The translations under genes were made by a program, and so were the position numbers. Source: Apoda limacodes (lineage: Eukaryota > Arthropoda > Insecta > Lepidoptera > Limacodidae). From it: a stretch of 64,000 nt of DNA. The stretch is from NCBI GenBank assembly GCA_946406115.1, contig OX291547.1, forward strand, positions 129,001 through 193,000. The letters are read 5' to 3'. The notes below the pieces were generated by a model. That model saw only the letters and a program-made list of their open reading frames with translations. It searched no databases and had not been told where the DNA came from. The first letter of the stretch is position 1. Every line of letters starts with the position of its first letter. Positions 9,177 to 19,539 of this stretch are shown piece after piece.

Positions 9177-12100
9177 ATGGATTGCACAACCGCGCGCGAA
9201 AAACCCCGGTCCGTCTCCATAGGCTATTTTAATGCCAACGGTCTCCGCAACCAAAGAGAGGAATTATCGCAATTCCTCTCGTCCCAAAAACCGGACGTCT
9301 TCCTCATCCAGGAAACGTTCCTAAAGCCCGCTGTCCGTACCCCTTCGATCGCGAACTATCGCACCGTCCGTAATGATAGAACTTCCTCCAATCTCGGAGG
9401 CACTCTCATCTATTACAGGCGCTCCCTGCATTGCTCCCCTATCGATCCTCCACCGCTTACGAATTTAGAAGCATCCGTCTGCCGCTTAGCGATGACCGGC
9501 CATCAGCCGATCATCATTGCATCGGTTTATCTCTCTCCCCTAAAAGACTTGCTCGAGAGCGACCTTCAGTCGCTCTTAAATTTAGGCGACGCCGTCATTC
9601 TTGCCGGCGACCTAAATTGCAAGCATCGCCGCTGGAACTCTTCTGTAACTTCACGGAGAGGCAGACTCCTTGACGATTTAGTTGACAGACTAAACTTCGA
9701 CATTATCGCTTCCATGACGCCCACTTTCTTTCCCCACAATACTAGGAACAACCCCGACGTACTGGACATAGTACTTCTAAAGAATGTAAGGCTAAGCTTT
9801 CGTTCTATAGAGGTGCTTGACGAACTTGACTCGGATCACCGCCCTGTCCTCCTCCGATTAGGTTCCCCTTCGGACTCTCCTCCCGACACTAGAACCGTGA
9901 CGGACTGGGATAAATTTGGGCAATTGCTCGAAAATCCCAGCTCGCCACATCTAGACCGCGTTCCCGACGCAATCTCATCCGCGACCGATCTTAACGTAGC
10001 TATCGACTCACTCACTAGCCACCTGACCGCCACCGTTGGCGCGTGCTCACGACAGGTGCCGGTTGGTGATTATCACCACCTAATCCTGCCTCAGCACATC
10101 AGGTCGCTAATGACTGAGCGTAACGCGGCCCGCCGCGCACGCGATCGCGCTCCCACTATCGATAATAAAGCTCGCTTCAACGACTTACACCGCCGTGTAA
10201 GAACCGCTGTAGCTGAGCTCCGCGCCCAACGTTTCGGTGATCTTATGGAGAACATTTCTCCTTCTCACCAAGCTTATTGGCACTTAGCCAGAGCTCTAAA
10301 ATCCGAAACCGCAAACTCTCTCCCTCCGTTATCTCGTCCCAACAACGTTCCCGCGTTCAACGACGACGAAAAAGCGGATTGCCTAACGTCTAGCCTCCAA
10401 GCCCAATGTGCCTTAAGCACACAGCCCTTCGATCCCGACCACGTGCGCGAGGTAGACGGCGATGTGGAGCGCAGAACTTCTCTGCCTCCACAAGACCCCC
10501 TGCCCCCTGTCACTGTCGACGAAGTCGTACAGGTCATCAAAGACCTACGCCCCCGTAAAGCCCCCGGTGCTGACGGTATCTCTAACGATATCCTAAAGCG
10601 CCTCACTCTTCCCCTTATCTGCCTCCTAGTAGCGATCTTTAACGCTGCTATGGAACATTGCATCTTTCCTTCTCAATGGAAAGATGCAATTGTTATAGGC
10701 ATCCATAAGCCAGGTAAAGCTCGTACCGAGCCGTCCTCCTATCGCCCCATAAGTTTACTAAAGTCCCTTGGTAAACTCTATGAACGCCTCCTTCTCGCCC
10801 GCCTACGGAACGCTATAGTCTCCAGAGGCATTTTAATAGACGAGCAGTTCGGCTTCCGTGCCAAACACTCATGCGTCCATCAAGTCCTCCGCATAACGGA
10901 ACATATTCTTACTGGCTTTCAACCAGCGTTAGGTAAGACCCGTCACACGGGCGCTGTCTTCTTCGATGTAGCGAAAGCTTTCGACAAAGTCTGGCACAAC
11001 GGTTTAATTTTTAAACTGTACAACTTTCAGTTGCCAGATCGTCTCGTGCTCATCATACGAGACTATTTGTCGAATCGTAGCTTTCGCTACAAAGTCGAAG
11101 GCACTCTCTCTTCCCCCCGTCCCATAGAAGCAGGAGTCCAAGGGTCCGTGCTCGCCCCCATCTTGTACCTTCTGTACACAAACGATATCCCTAAAACGAT
11201 AGGTACCAATCTAGCCCTCTTTGCGGACGATACCGCTATCTATACCACAGATAGGCAAGTGAGTCGAATCACTGAGAGACTCCAACCCGCTATCACCGCC
11301 CTAGGCGAGTGGTTTCGGAAATGGAGAATCGAGGTGAATCCCGACAAAAGCTCTGCCGTCCTCTTTTCCTTAGGCCGCCCTCCGCGGCCAACTCCCCTTT
11401 CTCTCTTCGGTCGTGCCATTCCCTGGCAAAATAAGACCAAATATCTCGGTGTGACCATGGATAGTCGTTTGAACTTCCAAGCTCACACCAAAATAGCCAG
11501 AGACCGAGCCGCTTTTGTCCTCGGTCGTCTCTACCCCATGATAGGCAAGTATAGTAAGATGTCGCTTAGAAATAAGCTAAATCTTTACACAACTTGTATC
11601 CGCCCCATACTAGCTTATGCTAGCGTAGTCTTAGCGCTGTCCAAGCGCAATCTCCACAAACTCCAGACCCTCCAAAACCGCTTTCTCAGAGCGGCCTCTG
11701 GAGCCTCTTGGTACGTTCGCAATGCGGACCTACACAGAGACTTCGAACTTCCCACGATTCCCCAATACTTTAAAGACTTGGCAGTCCGCTTTTTCGAGCG
11801 TACGCAAAATCACCCGAATCGATTAATTGTGCAATCCACAACGTATCGTCCCCCCGATCGACCCGGTCACGGTCGTAAAACAATTGTTAGGCGGCCTCGG
11901 CACGTACTAACGTCCCCAGATGACGATCTCGCTGTCCGGATAGCGAGATTAGTCTCTACGACCTCCCCGAATAGGGCCTCCCTCCAAACACGACGCCGAC
12001 GTCCCCGGGTTTGTCGGCGCCCACAAGGATACACTAGGTATCAAAGAGTGCCGGGGCGCTTTTCGCCCCCACTCAATCGCAATCGTACCCGCGTAACGGG

Positions 12101-12212
12101 GAACTGCCCTCCTGGCGGTGACTCACCTTCGGGTTCGAGACTCACGCCGGTCGCAGGGACGCCCCCGAGAGCGACAACCCAAGCCGAGGCTTCCCCCGCG
12201 GGGAGCCCTTGA
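9177..12212 (+). CDS. Jockey LINE ORF2: endonuclease plus reverse transcriptase, full length
   Basis: A complete 1011-codon frame, the usual size for Jockey ORF2. Residues ~10-235 form the EEP endonuclease: GYFNANGLRNQ, FLIQETFLKP, ILAGDLNCKHRRW and the terminal DSDHRPVLLRLG. The reverse transcriptase spans about 440-770: KAPGADGISNDILK, SYRPISLLKSLGKLYERLL, FFDVAKAFDKVWH with the first catalytic Asp, then LFADDTAIYT near 681 with the Asp pair. Motif B near 654 reads AGVQGSVLAP where copy B has AGVPQGSVLAP, so the conserved proline codon is deleted in frame. The C-terminus is Arg/Pro-rich. The protein would copy its own RNA at the nick. It is uninterrupted but may be weak or inactive because of the lost proline. 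Confidence 0.9.
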   Translation: MDCTTAREKPRSVSIGYFNANGLRNQREELSQFLSSQKPDVFLIQETFLKPAVRTPSIANYRTVRNDRTSSNLGGTLIYYRRSLHCSPIDPPPLTNLEASVCRLAMTGHQPIIIASVYLSPLKDLLESDLQSLLNLGDAVILAGDLNCKHRRWNSSVTSRRGRLLDDLVDRLNFDIIASMTPTFFPHNTRNNPDVLDIVLLKNVRLSFRSIEVLDELDSDHRPVLLRLGSPSDSPPDTRTVTDWDKFGQLLENPSSPHLDRVPDAISSATDLNVAIDSLTSHLTATVGACSRQVPVGDYHHLILPQHIRSLMTERNAARRARDRAPTIDNKARFNDLHRRVRTAVAELRAQRFGDLMENISPSHQAYWHLARALKSETANSLPPLSRPNNVPAFNDDEKADCLTSSLQAQCALSTQPFDPDHVREVDGDVERRTSLPPQDPLPPVTVDEVVQVIKDLRPRKAPGADGISNDILKRLTLPLICLLVAIFNAAMEHCIFPSQWKDAIVIGIHKPGKARTEPSSYRPISLLKSLGKLYERLLLARLRNAIVSRGILIDEQFGFRAKHSCVHQVLRITEHILTGFQPALGKTRHTGAVFFDVAKAFDKVWHNGLIFKLYNFQLPDRLVLIIRDYLSNRSFRYKVEGTLSSPRPIEAGVQGSVLAPILYLLYTNDIPKTIGTNLALFADDTAIYTTDRQVSRITERLQPAITALGEWFRKWRIEVNPDKSSAVLFSLGRPPRPTPLSLFGRAIPWQNKTKYLGVTMDSRLNFQAHTKIARDRAAFVLGRLYPMIGKYSKMSLRNKLNLYTTCIRPILAYASVVLALSKRNLHKLQTLQNRFLRAASGASWYVRNADLHRDFELPTIPQYFKDLAVRFFERTQNHPNRLIVQSTTYRPPDRPGHGRKTIVRRPRHVLTSPDDDLAVRIARLVSTTSPNRASLQTRRRRPRVCRRPQGYTRYQRVPGRFSPPLNRNRTRVTGNCPPGGDSPSGSRLTPVAGTPPRATTQAEASPAGSP

Positions 12213-12332
12213 GCGTTGGGTGCTATATGGGCTGAGGCTCCTTCAGAGTCTCGCCCCAAAAGTCCGGTGAAGCAGTAATGGCTGCAACAGCCAACTGCAT
12301 AGTCAGCTCAGAAAAAAAAAAAAAAAAAAAAA

Positions 12333-12342
12333 TGGGATCGCT
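12333..12342 (+). repeat. Target-site duplication, right copy (Jockey A)
   Basis: TGGGATCGCT directly after the poly(A) tail; it pairs with 8734-8743. Confidence 0.85.
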
Positions 12343-13060
12343 TGCTTCTTTGTATTCGTTTTAGACAAGTGGACTTGTATACCAGTTCAACTTGAGCTCA
12401 ATTCAAATAACTTGCCTACTATTTCTGATTTTTTGACGATCCCGCAGACATATACCTTTTCCGAAAATAAACCAAAAGTTGTTGTGCGAGTCTCAAATCT
12501 TGGTACAACTGTATCATGTATATATTGTGAAGATAAAGACAATGCGATTTTTGACTGCCCAAAATTCAAGCTTACTTCTGTTGATACAAGAATTTCTTTG
12601 TGAATGACAATAATTTGTGTAATATATGTCTAAACAAACATAAAGATACTTGTGAATAAAAATTTAAATGTAGGGTTTGTAAAATGTCACACAATGCACT
12701 TTTGCACTGCGAAAGTGATAAGCAAAGTGTCCTTAATTACCAATAATTCTAGTTCAGTTTCTAATGTTATTTTGCCAAGAGTAAAGGTGAAAGTTACCGA
12801 CAAATATGGTCGTGACTTTGATGTTTTCGCATTACTTGACAGTGGTAGCCAGGCTTTCTTCGCTACTGAGAGTTTTGTAAATATATTATCCTTGAACAGA
12901 ACTACACAATTGACTAGCATTATTGGAATTGGAAATAAACCTACAAAAATTAATCAGGTGGTAAGTCTATCCATAAATTCACTTCATCATAATGTAAAGC
13001 TGGGTATAAGTTACTATGTGGTTGGCATCATCACATCAATCGTATCATTACATTGGGTTA
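12343..13060 (+). pseudogene. BEL/Pao gag zinc knuckle and aspartic protease segment
   Basis: This continues the gag gene split by Jockey A. A first frame (to 12601) holds ISDFLTIPQTYTF and CIYCEDKDNAIFDCPKF, the start of the BEL-type zinc-binding region. Further knuckle-like Cys/His (CxVCKMSHNALLHC) appear at 12665-12710 in another frame. From about 12770 the protease follows with VFALLDSGSQAFFATESF, in which DSG is the aspartic protease catalytic triplet, then IIGIGNKPTKI. Several frame changes make it non-functional. It stops around 13045, where a minus-strand LINE intervenes, and resumes at 15375. Confidence 0.75.
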
Positions 13061-13089
13061 AAGTCATATTTAATACATATAAAAAAAAT

Positions 13090-15370
13090 ATAGGTTATTA
13101 GATTTAATACAGTACGTGACATAACAATGAAGGACTGCTAACGTACTGTGTTCAAAAATTTAGGATTGTCAAAAATAAACTCTTTCAATTTTACTTTAAA
13201 TACGTTAAAACTGTTTAATTTACTAATTTTTGTTTGTTTGTACAGATTTAAGGTCGGTGTAAAGCCATCGCAATGGAAAAGCACTTTGATTAATTTGTTT
13301 TGAATAATTTGAAGATCTTTGAGGTTGGATTTTGCCGCCGCACCCCAAACTTCAATAAGATAGTTGATGTGAGACTTTGCCAATGAGTTGTAAATCATGA
13401 GGCGAACTTTCATCGAAAGACAATCGAAGAAATTTTACGCAGAGCACCAGTTAGCGCGACTATTTTAGATTGCACAAAGTCAGCATGGTCCTTGAACGCT
13501 AACTTACTATTATACTATATAGTAAAAGAACGAGACATTTTTCTTTGTTTTTTTTTTGTTGAAATTTTATTAATTGTTAAATCCGGGTAAGAGTCAATTT
13601 TTTTTATTTTTATTTGAAAAACTTAGGTAGCTAGTCTTAGATATATTTATAGTTAATAAGTTCTATTGGAGCCATAGATAGAGTGTGTTTAAATCTTGTT
13701 GAGCTGTGTTTGTCATTTCAGTAATTTTTCTGTCAAGATTAATTTCGATTTTAGTAATTAAATCCAAGGTTGCTGTTGACGTATTAGATTTTGACCTAAA
13801 TCCGTATTGACGCTCAGTGAGAAAATTCATTTCATTAAGGTACTTTTCTATTCGATTATGTAAAACTCGTTCGTATATTCTAGATAATGTTGGCAAAACG
13901 GAAATAGGCCGATATTCACCTGGATCAGTCGTATCTACGGACTTGGGAATCGGAGTTACTTGGGCAATTTTAAGAAAATCTGGGAAATTTCCGTCTTGCA
14001 GGTTGTTATTAGTGCAGAGTGTTAGACTTTTAATTATCTGCCATTTGAGGTTTTTGATAGTCTTTATATATAAACTGTCAATGCCAGAACCACTGTTAGA
14101 ATCCAGATCATCTATAATCTTTAAAATTTCCTCGGCAGTACACAGGGAGAAGGCAGATAAAAAATTGTTATTTGTGATATTTGGACTGGAAATAGGGTTA
14201 TGGTATTTTAATGGAATTTGATTTGCTAAGACAGAACCGATAGACGAAAAGTATTCATTAAGACTCGCAGCGATTTCATATTCGTTTGTAATTATTTTGG
14301 AATTGTATACTAGTTTTGAGGGAACACAACTTGGTCTAGCTTTGTAATTAAGAGCATTAATGACTGACCAAATTTTTTGGATTGTTAGAACTTTTTTCAA
14401 ATATATATAATAAAAATATTTCTTTTTAGCATTTTGAGTTATGATTCTTTCTTTCAAAAAAATCTTTTCAATTGCTCATCTTTAGGATTAGATTTAAACT
14501 TTTTCCAAATTAGTTTTCTCTTGTTAATACTTTTAATAATGGTTTCGTTAATCCAGTCATATTGAGGTAGCTGTGATAACTTTGATTTACTTATTTTTTT
14601 TTTACTTGCTGTATTCTTCTTGACTTGTCTTGAATTTTGTCCTGTAATACTTTAATGAAACGAATATGATCTAAATTAACTGTCTGAAAATTATTGCAAA
14701 GCTCATAGTAATTTGTGACGTTGTACTGAATTATTTTCTTAGGCGGTCGTTTGTATTTTTTGAGTTCCAGGTACAGGAATTTATGATCCGATAATGGTGT
14801 ATCTATTATGGCCATATGATAATCGTTATCCTTGATGTTGGTACAGATATGGTCTAGGATTGTTTTTGATGTTGAACCTTCTCGAGTGCAATATTTTAAG
14901 ATCTATATTAATAAGGAGATTTATATTAAAGTCGCCAAACATGATTGCTCCTGTCCTGGCTTCTAAAACGTTAGAATAGTGTTCAATGAAATTTGTTTCA
15001 TTTGTGTTACCAGGTTTGTAGACTAACCCTACGTCAAGACCGTACTTTAGTACGCATAGGAAATTGTTGCCCTCTATATAAGCCTGATACTTTAGTTCAT
15101 GTTTTGGACTATTATGGACGAAAATTGATACGCCCCGCCTCTGGAGTCATCTCTTAAGTCATAATAGTGGGTGTAGTTTACTATTAGTTGGTCAGCTTCA
15201 GCTGTGGATTTGATCCATGTTTCCGTTAAGACTAAGATTTGGATTTCATGAGATATGGCTTTTAATGTGCACAATAATTCGTCGAGCCTGGGGCTTCACG
15301 ATGCTTCGACAGTTAGGGTAAAAAAACTTTAGGGAAGACGGTATAGCAAAAAGCTGATCAGGCGTCTGGA
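13090..15370 (-). mobile_element. CR1-like LINE inserted in the BEL/Pao element
   Basis: Read on the minus strand, pieces occur in LINE order. Endonuclease (about 15290-14590): ILVLTETWIKST, GAIMFGDFNINL and DTPLSDHKFLYLEL. Reverse transcriptase N-half (14457-13663): SGSGIDSLYIKTIK, PGEYRPISVLPTLSRIYER and FLTERQYGFRSKS. Then the C-terminal part (13413-13138): YNSLAKSHINYLIEVWGAA. The RT catalytic core between 13663 and 13413 (motifs A to C) is missing, so an internal deletion occurred. Stops and frameshifts are frequent in the endonuclease. BEL/Pao coding sequence flanks it on both sides, so it arrived after that element. Exact ends and TSD were not resolved. Confidence 0.7.
13663..14457 (-). 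pseudogene. CR1-like LINE RT fragment (264 codons)
   Basis: The longest open piece of this LINE covers RT blocks 0-2a, with IPKSVDTTDPGEYRPISV as the block 1-2 signature and RQYGFRSKSNTSTATLDL. It ends in DLNTLYLWLQ, which resembles the sequence after the catalytic FADD in relatives. The palm motifs are therefore deleted and the frame continues only into the thumb-like tail. Confidence 0.7.
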
Positions 15371-15374
15371 CTAG

Positions 15375-15976
15375 CTGAACTGATATATGTGATTTTAAAT
15401 TTCCAGATTATATTCAACTAGCAGATAGTGAATTTAATATACCTTCCGAAATTGCTTTTTTGTTAGGGGCGGTAATTTATTTTAGTTCATTACTTGAAGG
15501 TTGTTTTAAGGCGTCTAATGGTCTAACTACAGAATACTTTGTTTGGGTATGTTGTGGCCGGGAAGACCGCTGGTAAAGATAACACTCCAAACAAAACTCT
15601 AGTTTCAAACTTTGTTGTGGCTAATTGTAATAAGCTGGAGAATGTAATGGAAAGGCTTTGGCTAACAGAAAAATTGCCTGAACCGAGTTTAAAAGAAAAT
15701 GATAAATTTCATAAAGCAGAGGCTATTTTAAAAAAATCTGCCAGTCTTAAAAAAAAAATTATGGTTAATTTACCTCTTATACGACCTAAAGAGGGGTTAA
15801 ATTTAGGGGACTCTCATTCAGTTGCATTGCAACGTTTTTCGTCTTTAGAATGCAGGTTCAAAAATAATGCTGATTTATTTGCACACTATAAAAAATTTAT
15901 TGATCAATATGTTGCTATGGGACATGTCAAGAAAATTGATATAATTAATCCAAAGATAATGGGCAGAGCCTTGTAA
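15375..15976 (+). pseudogene. BEL/Pao pol segment (protease to RT start)
   Basis: Plus-strand coding resumes after the LINE with FPDYIQLADSEFNIPSEIAF, LLGA and KASNGLT, the BEL/Pao region between protease and RT. It shifts frame near 15535 into a 145-codon frame holding FGYVVAGK, RLWLTEKLPEPS, LPLIRPKEGLNLGDS and FIDQYVAMGHVKK, which normally leads into the RT. The RT catalytic region is absent: the match stops at about 15960. Together with 8178-8743 and 12343-13060 this makes a single element interrupted twice. Confidence 0.75.
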
Positions 15977-16044
15977 TTGACCTATTATAAATTTTATTAT
16001 TCAATCTTATTTTAGCTACTCTAACGTTATTATCAACATCTGGA

Positions 16045-16215
16045 GAAACCTTGACTCCCTCGCAGCCTATTTGGTAGTGTTGCCGGCTGCTGGGCAAAGG
16101 GTGTGGGTTCAATTCTCGCACTGGGAAAACATTTATGTGATAAACATTTGTGTTTGTCTCGAGTCTGGGTGTATTGATGTATGATATGTATGTATTTACG
16201 AAAAACAAGTAATAA
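16045..16215 (+). repeat. tRNA-derived SINE-like repeat
   Basis: The segment contains a pol III B-box-like GGTTCAATTCTC at about 16107 and then a body ending GAGTCTGGGTGT and ATGTATGTATTTAC. As I recall, that order is typical of lepidopteran tRNA-derived SINEs. A related 3' tail is at 21030-21175. No TSD was confirmed. Confidence 0.5.
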
Positions 16216-16604
16216 AAAGGTCCAACTGTTCTAATGCAGAAGCGTTCGTGTAGCAAAAGTGTAAGTGTTTAGTATTCATTTGCAATAAAAATAAAAATTG
16301 TGTCGCAATATTTTTTTTTATAATTTCAATAAATAATAACTAGCCTTGTTCACCTTCGCGTTGACAGTCTTTAATCATGTATTCTGAGATTCAACCAATC
16401 AAACGTATTTAAGATATTCATGCGCAGCTTTTCTGCGTCTATCCGTACCGCACCCCGCCCGCCCCACCGCGCCTGCCGCGCATTTTAGTCTCAATCATTA
16501 CTTTAAATAGATAATACCTTCGCAAATAATTTAGATAAATTTTATCTTCGATCAACCTATCTCAGCTCAACCACGATGCCTAATTATCGGTTGAACGGGT
16601 AACC

Positions 16605-16755
16605 AACTATAACTTTAGAGCGGCAGCAGAACTCTACCGGGATAGATATGGTGTCGCCCCATGGCTACAAAGGCCGTATCTTATTGTGGAGTACGGTGAA
16701 CGCTGGATTGGTCGAGCAGATCCCATAGCAAAGCCACTGGATTATCATGTGTGAT
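16605..16755 (+). other. Unrecognised short coding-like segment
   Basis: The plus strand reads NFRAAAELYRDRYGVAPW, then LIVEYGERWIGRADPIAKP and DYHV before a TGA, about 48 codons without a start. The AAxLYRDRY start loosely resembles helix-turn-helix DUF4817-like sequences in arthropod transposons, but the second half does not fit well. Function unknown. Confidence 0.25.
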
Positions 16756-16759
16756 CGTA

Positions 16760-19095
16760 AGTACTTAAGAAGTGGTTCCAATCATGTGTATAACCCAAAT
16801 AACATTTTAGCGTTAAGAAAAGCTGTAGTGGAGCCTTTTTATCGGTTCTGCCTAAATATTAAAGAGTTAGCGTATAATTTATAAGAGAGTTATAGAGTGT
16901 AATAACACCTTTATATCTTGATTTTGGCGCAAAATTTAGCAGGTAAAGGCTGTATAGACCATTTATAGTGGTTCTATATAACCTTTTGTAGAAGTGTATA
17001 ACAGGTGTTATAAGATCGTCAGTTTTCCGCTCGAACCTTTATTGCACCTTTATGGACTTTATTGAAACTTTTAATATCTATAATGGTGTCAAATAGAACT
17101 TGGATCCGTATTTTGATACCTTATTACTCATTTGTAGCGTTTTCGGGGTCAAAAGTAGATAGTAAAAACTTCTAAAGACATAAAATTATCTTAATTTATA
17201 AATATTAAATAAGTGCTACTGTTAATCTACGGACATTGCAAAATTTTCATCACGAAATGTAAGTATTGTTGATTAACAGTGTTCTTGAAGTGTGATATTA
17301 ATTATTAGTGCGCTTGCAAGTTGAATGTGATTGTGTGTCATGTTTATCGTCTCAATTTTGACGCGCCTTAGAAAAAATATGATTTTAAGGAAAAAAAAGT
17401 AGAACAACTAAAATAACTAATAACCTTAAATAGTTTTTAGACATTCAATTTCAAATGTTGGTCAGTTTTAGTTACTGTTTACATAAACTATATAAAACAA
17501 TTCGGAAAATGTAGGTACCACGTTATTTAAAAGTGATTTTGTACAAATAAATATTTAGTTTTTTTTTGACAGAAAGTGATTGAATATATAATATAGGCGA
17601 TATTTATCTTAAAGATGAAGACTTTTCTGAAATCTATTACGACACTCGAACGCCGGTTGTCAAGAGTATTATGCGTTCTTTGATTGACATAAGAGAGGCA
17701 CTACGCACTTAGAGTAAAATACCGGCTTTAGCTTTACCTATACATATACCTTAATTTTAGCTCAGTTCGATAAATGTTTTCATAATGTTAGGTTACCTAG
17801 ATTATAGACAAAAACTTAAGCGTTAGAAACATTAAATGGTGTTATTTAAATTACCATTTGTTTTACTTACACCATAACCCTTATACCTATCAGGATCGTA
17901 CAAAACTGCTATAACTATTTATCCTATCATTGTCTTTTGTATTACAGGCGTAAGCTGTATGTAAGAGTTATACAACGCATATAGTGTTTGGTGTTACTAC
18001 ACTCTTAATTAACTCCGTTGCAGATCCAACGACGTTAATGAAGTTGAACAACAGCCTTTAGATATATAAGCAACTCTGATATAGCAGATTTATAGCAATA
18101 AGAATTATAGGGAGTTAATGAAGATCTTCAAACTACTTTTGACGCTGCAGGCCGAAACAAGCTTTAAAGTCATAAGTATATAAGCGTCCGCTGCCGCTAC
18201 ACTAACTGGAAAGTATATTAAACTTCGTTTTTACAGTTCATATACAACCTATAGAGCTAAACTTATTTCATAAGTGAACTGTATCAATTTTAGTGACAAC
18301 CGAATCCATTATAGATCAATAGTAGTACTCTAAGCTTCAAAATTACCAGTAACCAACGCTAAATTGTTTGTTGGGTACTTCATAAAAGTACCTTTTTTAC
18401 TTATCTAAAATAAAATAATGTGACGTGTTTATGGATGGATACCTTTCCATAAGTATTTTCCAGCGCCAAAAAGAAGTGCCTTCTTACACACTAAACAAAT
18501 ACTTAAATGGGGTATGTACCTACCTATTGAAAAAAACATTTTTAGCAACAAAGTGTGTTAAGTTGAAGCTACATAAAAAAGTATGTAAACCTTATTATTT
18601 TTTATATATATCTTATTTAGTGATCGTAGTTACTGATCAAAGGTAGTCAGTTAGTAGGTATACTTACTTAATAAAACTAGACTTTTTAATTATTTTTTTA
18701 TTAAGCTATTGCATAGCTTTTATCTCGGGCTCTGAGCGCGGCGACCGAATAAAGAAATTCCGTAACGAAAAAATCCTAACAATCGTCTAACGTCGTTTCA
18801 GTTCGGCAGACTTCGGCACGGTGTTTGTGTGCGTGCGACTAGACGTGTGCGTGTATACTAGCTGCTAACTGCCCATAATTATTTCTAGTATATGGCGATT
18901 ATGAGTAAGTACAGGGAGGTTGGATATGGGATTTTAATTCTATGACAGATTGAGATGTCAAATATACAACGACAAAAAAGTAAATAAACAAACATTATTA
19001 TTTCTCGACAATGTCAAAGACATTTCTTGTGACATATTTGAGTGTTAAGCGTGAATTGTGTGTTACGGACATTGGTTCTGTACAATTAAATATGA
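16760..19095. other. Non-coding intronic DNA
   Basis: No supported gene. GAGTTATAGAGTGTAATAACAC near 16886 (first 20 bases only considered) has a partly matching inverted counterpart near 17985-18010, a possible decayed inverted-repeat element. A 73-codon frame at 18425 shows nothing familiar. A GC-richer patch at 18720-18890 may be another repeat. Confidence 0.4.
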
Positions 19096-19100
19096 CGTAT

Positions 19101-19190
19101 GAGTTGTCTTGTAACATATTTGAATGTTAAGCGCGAATCGTCTGTAAAGGTTTTGATTTCTGCCGGCACTCCCGGAGTGCAACTCGATTT
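19101..19190 (+). repeat. Dispersed repeat, copy 1 (pairs with 38118-38205)
   Basis: Both copies run from GTTGTCTTGTAACATATTTG through GTTAAGCGCGAATCGT and CTGCCGGCACTCCC to a T-rich end, with few differences. Here it is followed at once by a LINE endonuclease fragment. Upstream, both copies share AAGTAAATAAACAAACATT (at 18978 and 38043). Confidence 0.7.
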
Positions 19191-19197
19191 TTTTTTG

Positions 19198-19437
19198 GCC
19201 CAGGTGGATCGGGTTGTGTGCATGACACATCAGTCCGAACGAGACAGTGGTCCGAGGGGCCAAGAGACGCATCCACTGAGACGGAATATCTGTCCGGACG
19301 TGTAGTCGGCAGAAGGTCCAGTAAGGACTTTTGTATGGTCTTTTGTATGTGGTATTCTTGTTGGAGAAAGTATTAGCTGAGAGAATCTATAGGTCAGAGC
19401 AAATGTTATTGGTTCAACAACTGAGAGCGAAATCGGA
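19198..19437 (-). pseudogene. LINE endonuclease fragment, same family as 1-1399
   Basis: The plus-strand sequence (CGGGTTGTGTGCATGACA and on) aligns with 650-860 apart from scattered substitutions and indels. On the minus strand it reads FSQLILSPTRIP and then shifts frame before the SDH region. It is an isolated internal scrap, more decayed than the copy at the left edge. Confidence 0.75.
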
Positions 19438-19539
19438 CGAATACGTAAGCAGCTGTTTTTATAATTGCATAAATGCAATAGCTTTACCGCGGCAGGCCCC
19501 GAGTGCCACTGTTCTTTTTTCTTCTTTATTTCAAGTGTA

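Larger units (their letters stand above)
8744..12332 (+). mobile_element. Jockey-clade LINE copy A, flanked by a 10-bp TSD
   Basis: TGGGATCGCT at 8734-8743 is repeated at 12333-12342 right after a 21-base A run, giving exact ends for a 3589-bp insertion. Order: about 240 bp of leader, a 60-codon remnant of ORF1, ORF2, about 95 bp of 3' UTR and poly(A). Most of ORF1 is deleted, although the leader is present and the element is bounded by the TSD. It inserted into the gag gene of a BEL/Pao element. Related copies are B (29660-34098), C (42523-44390), D, F and G in this window. Confidence 0.85.

Noticed and set aside
9431..10663. Short overlapping frames on both strands within Jockey A
   Set aside because: They are shadows of the 1011-codon ORF2 in GC-rich sequence.
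16886..18010. Terminal inverted repeats of a MITE
   Set aside because: Only a short, gapped match and no target duplication.
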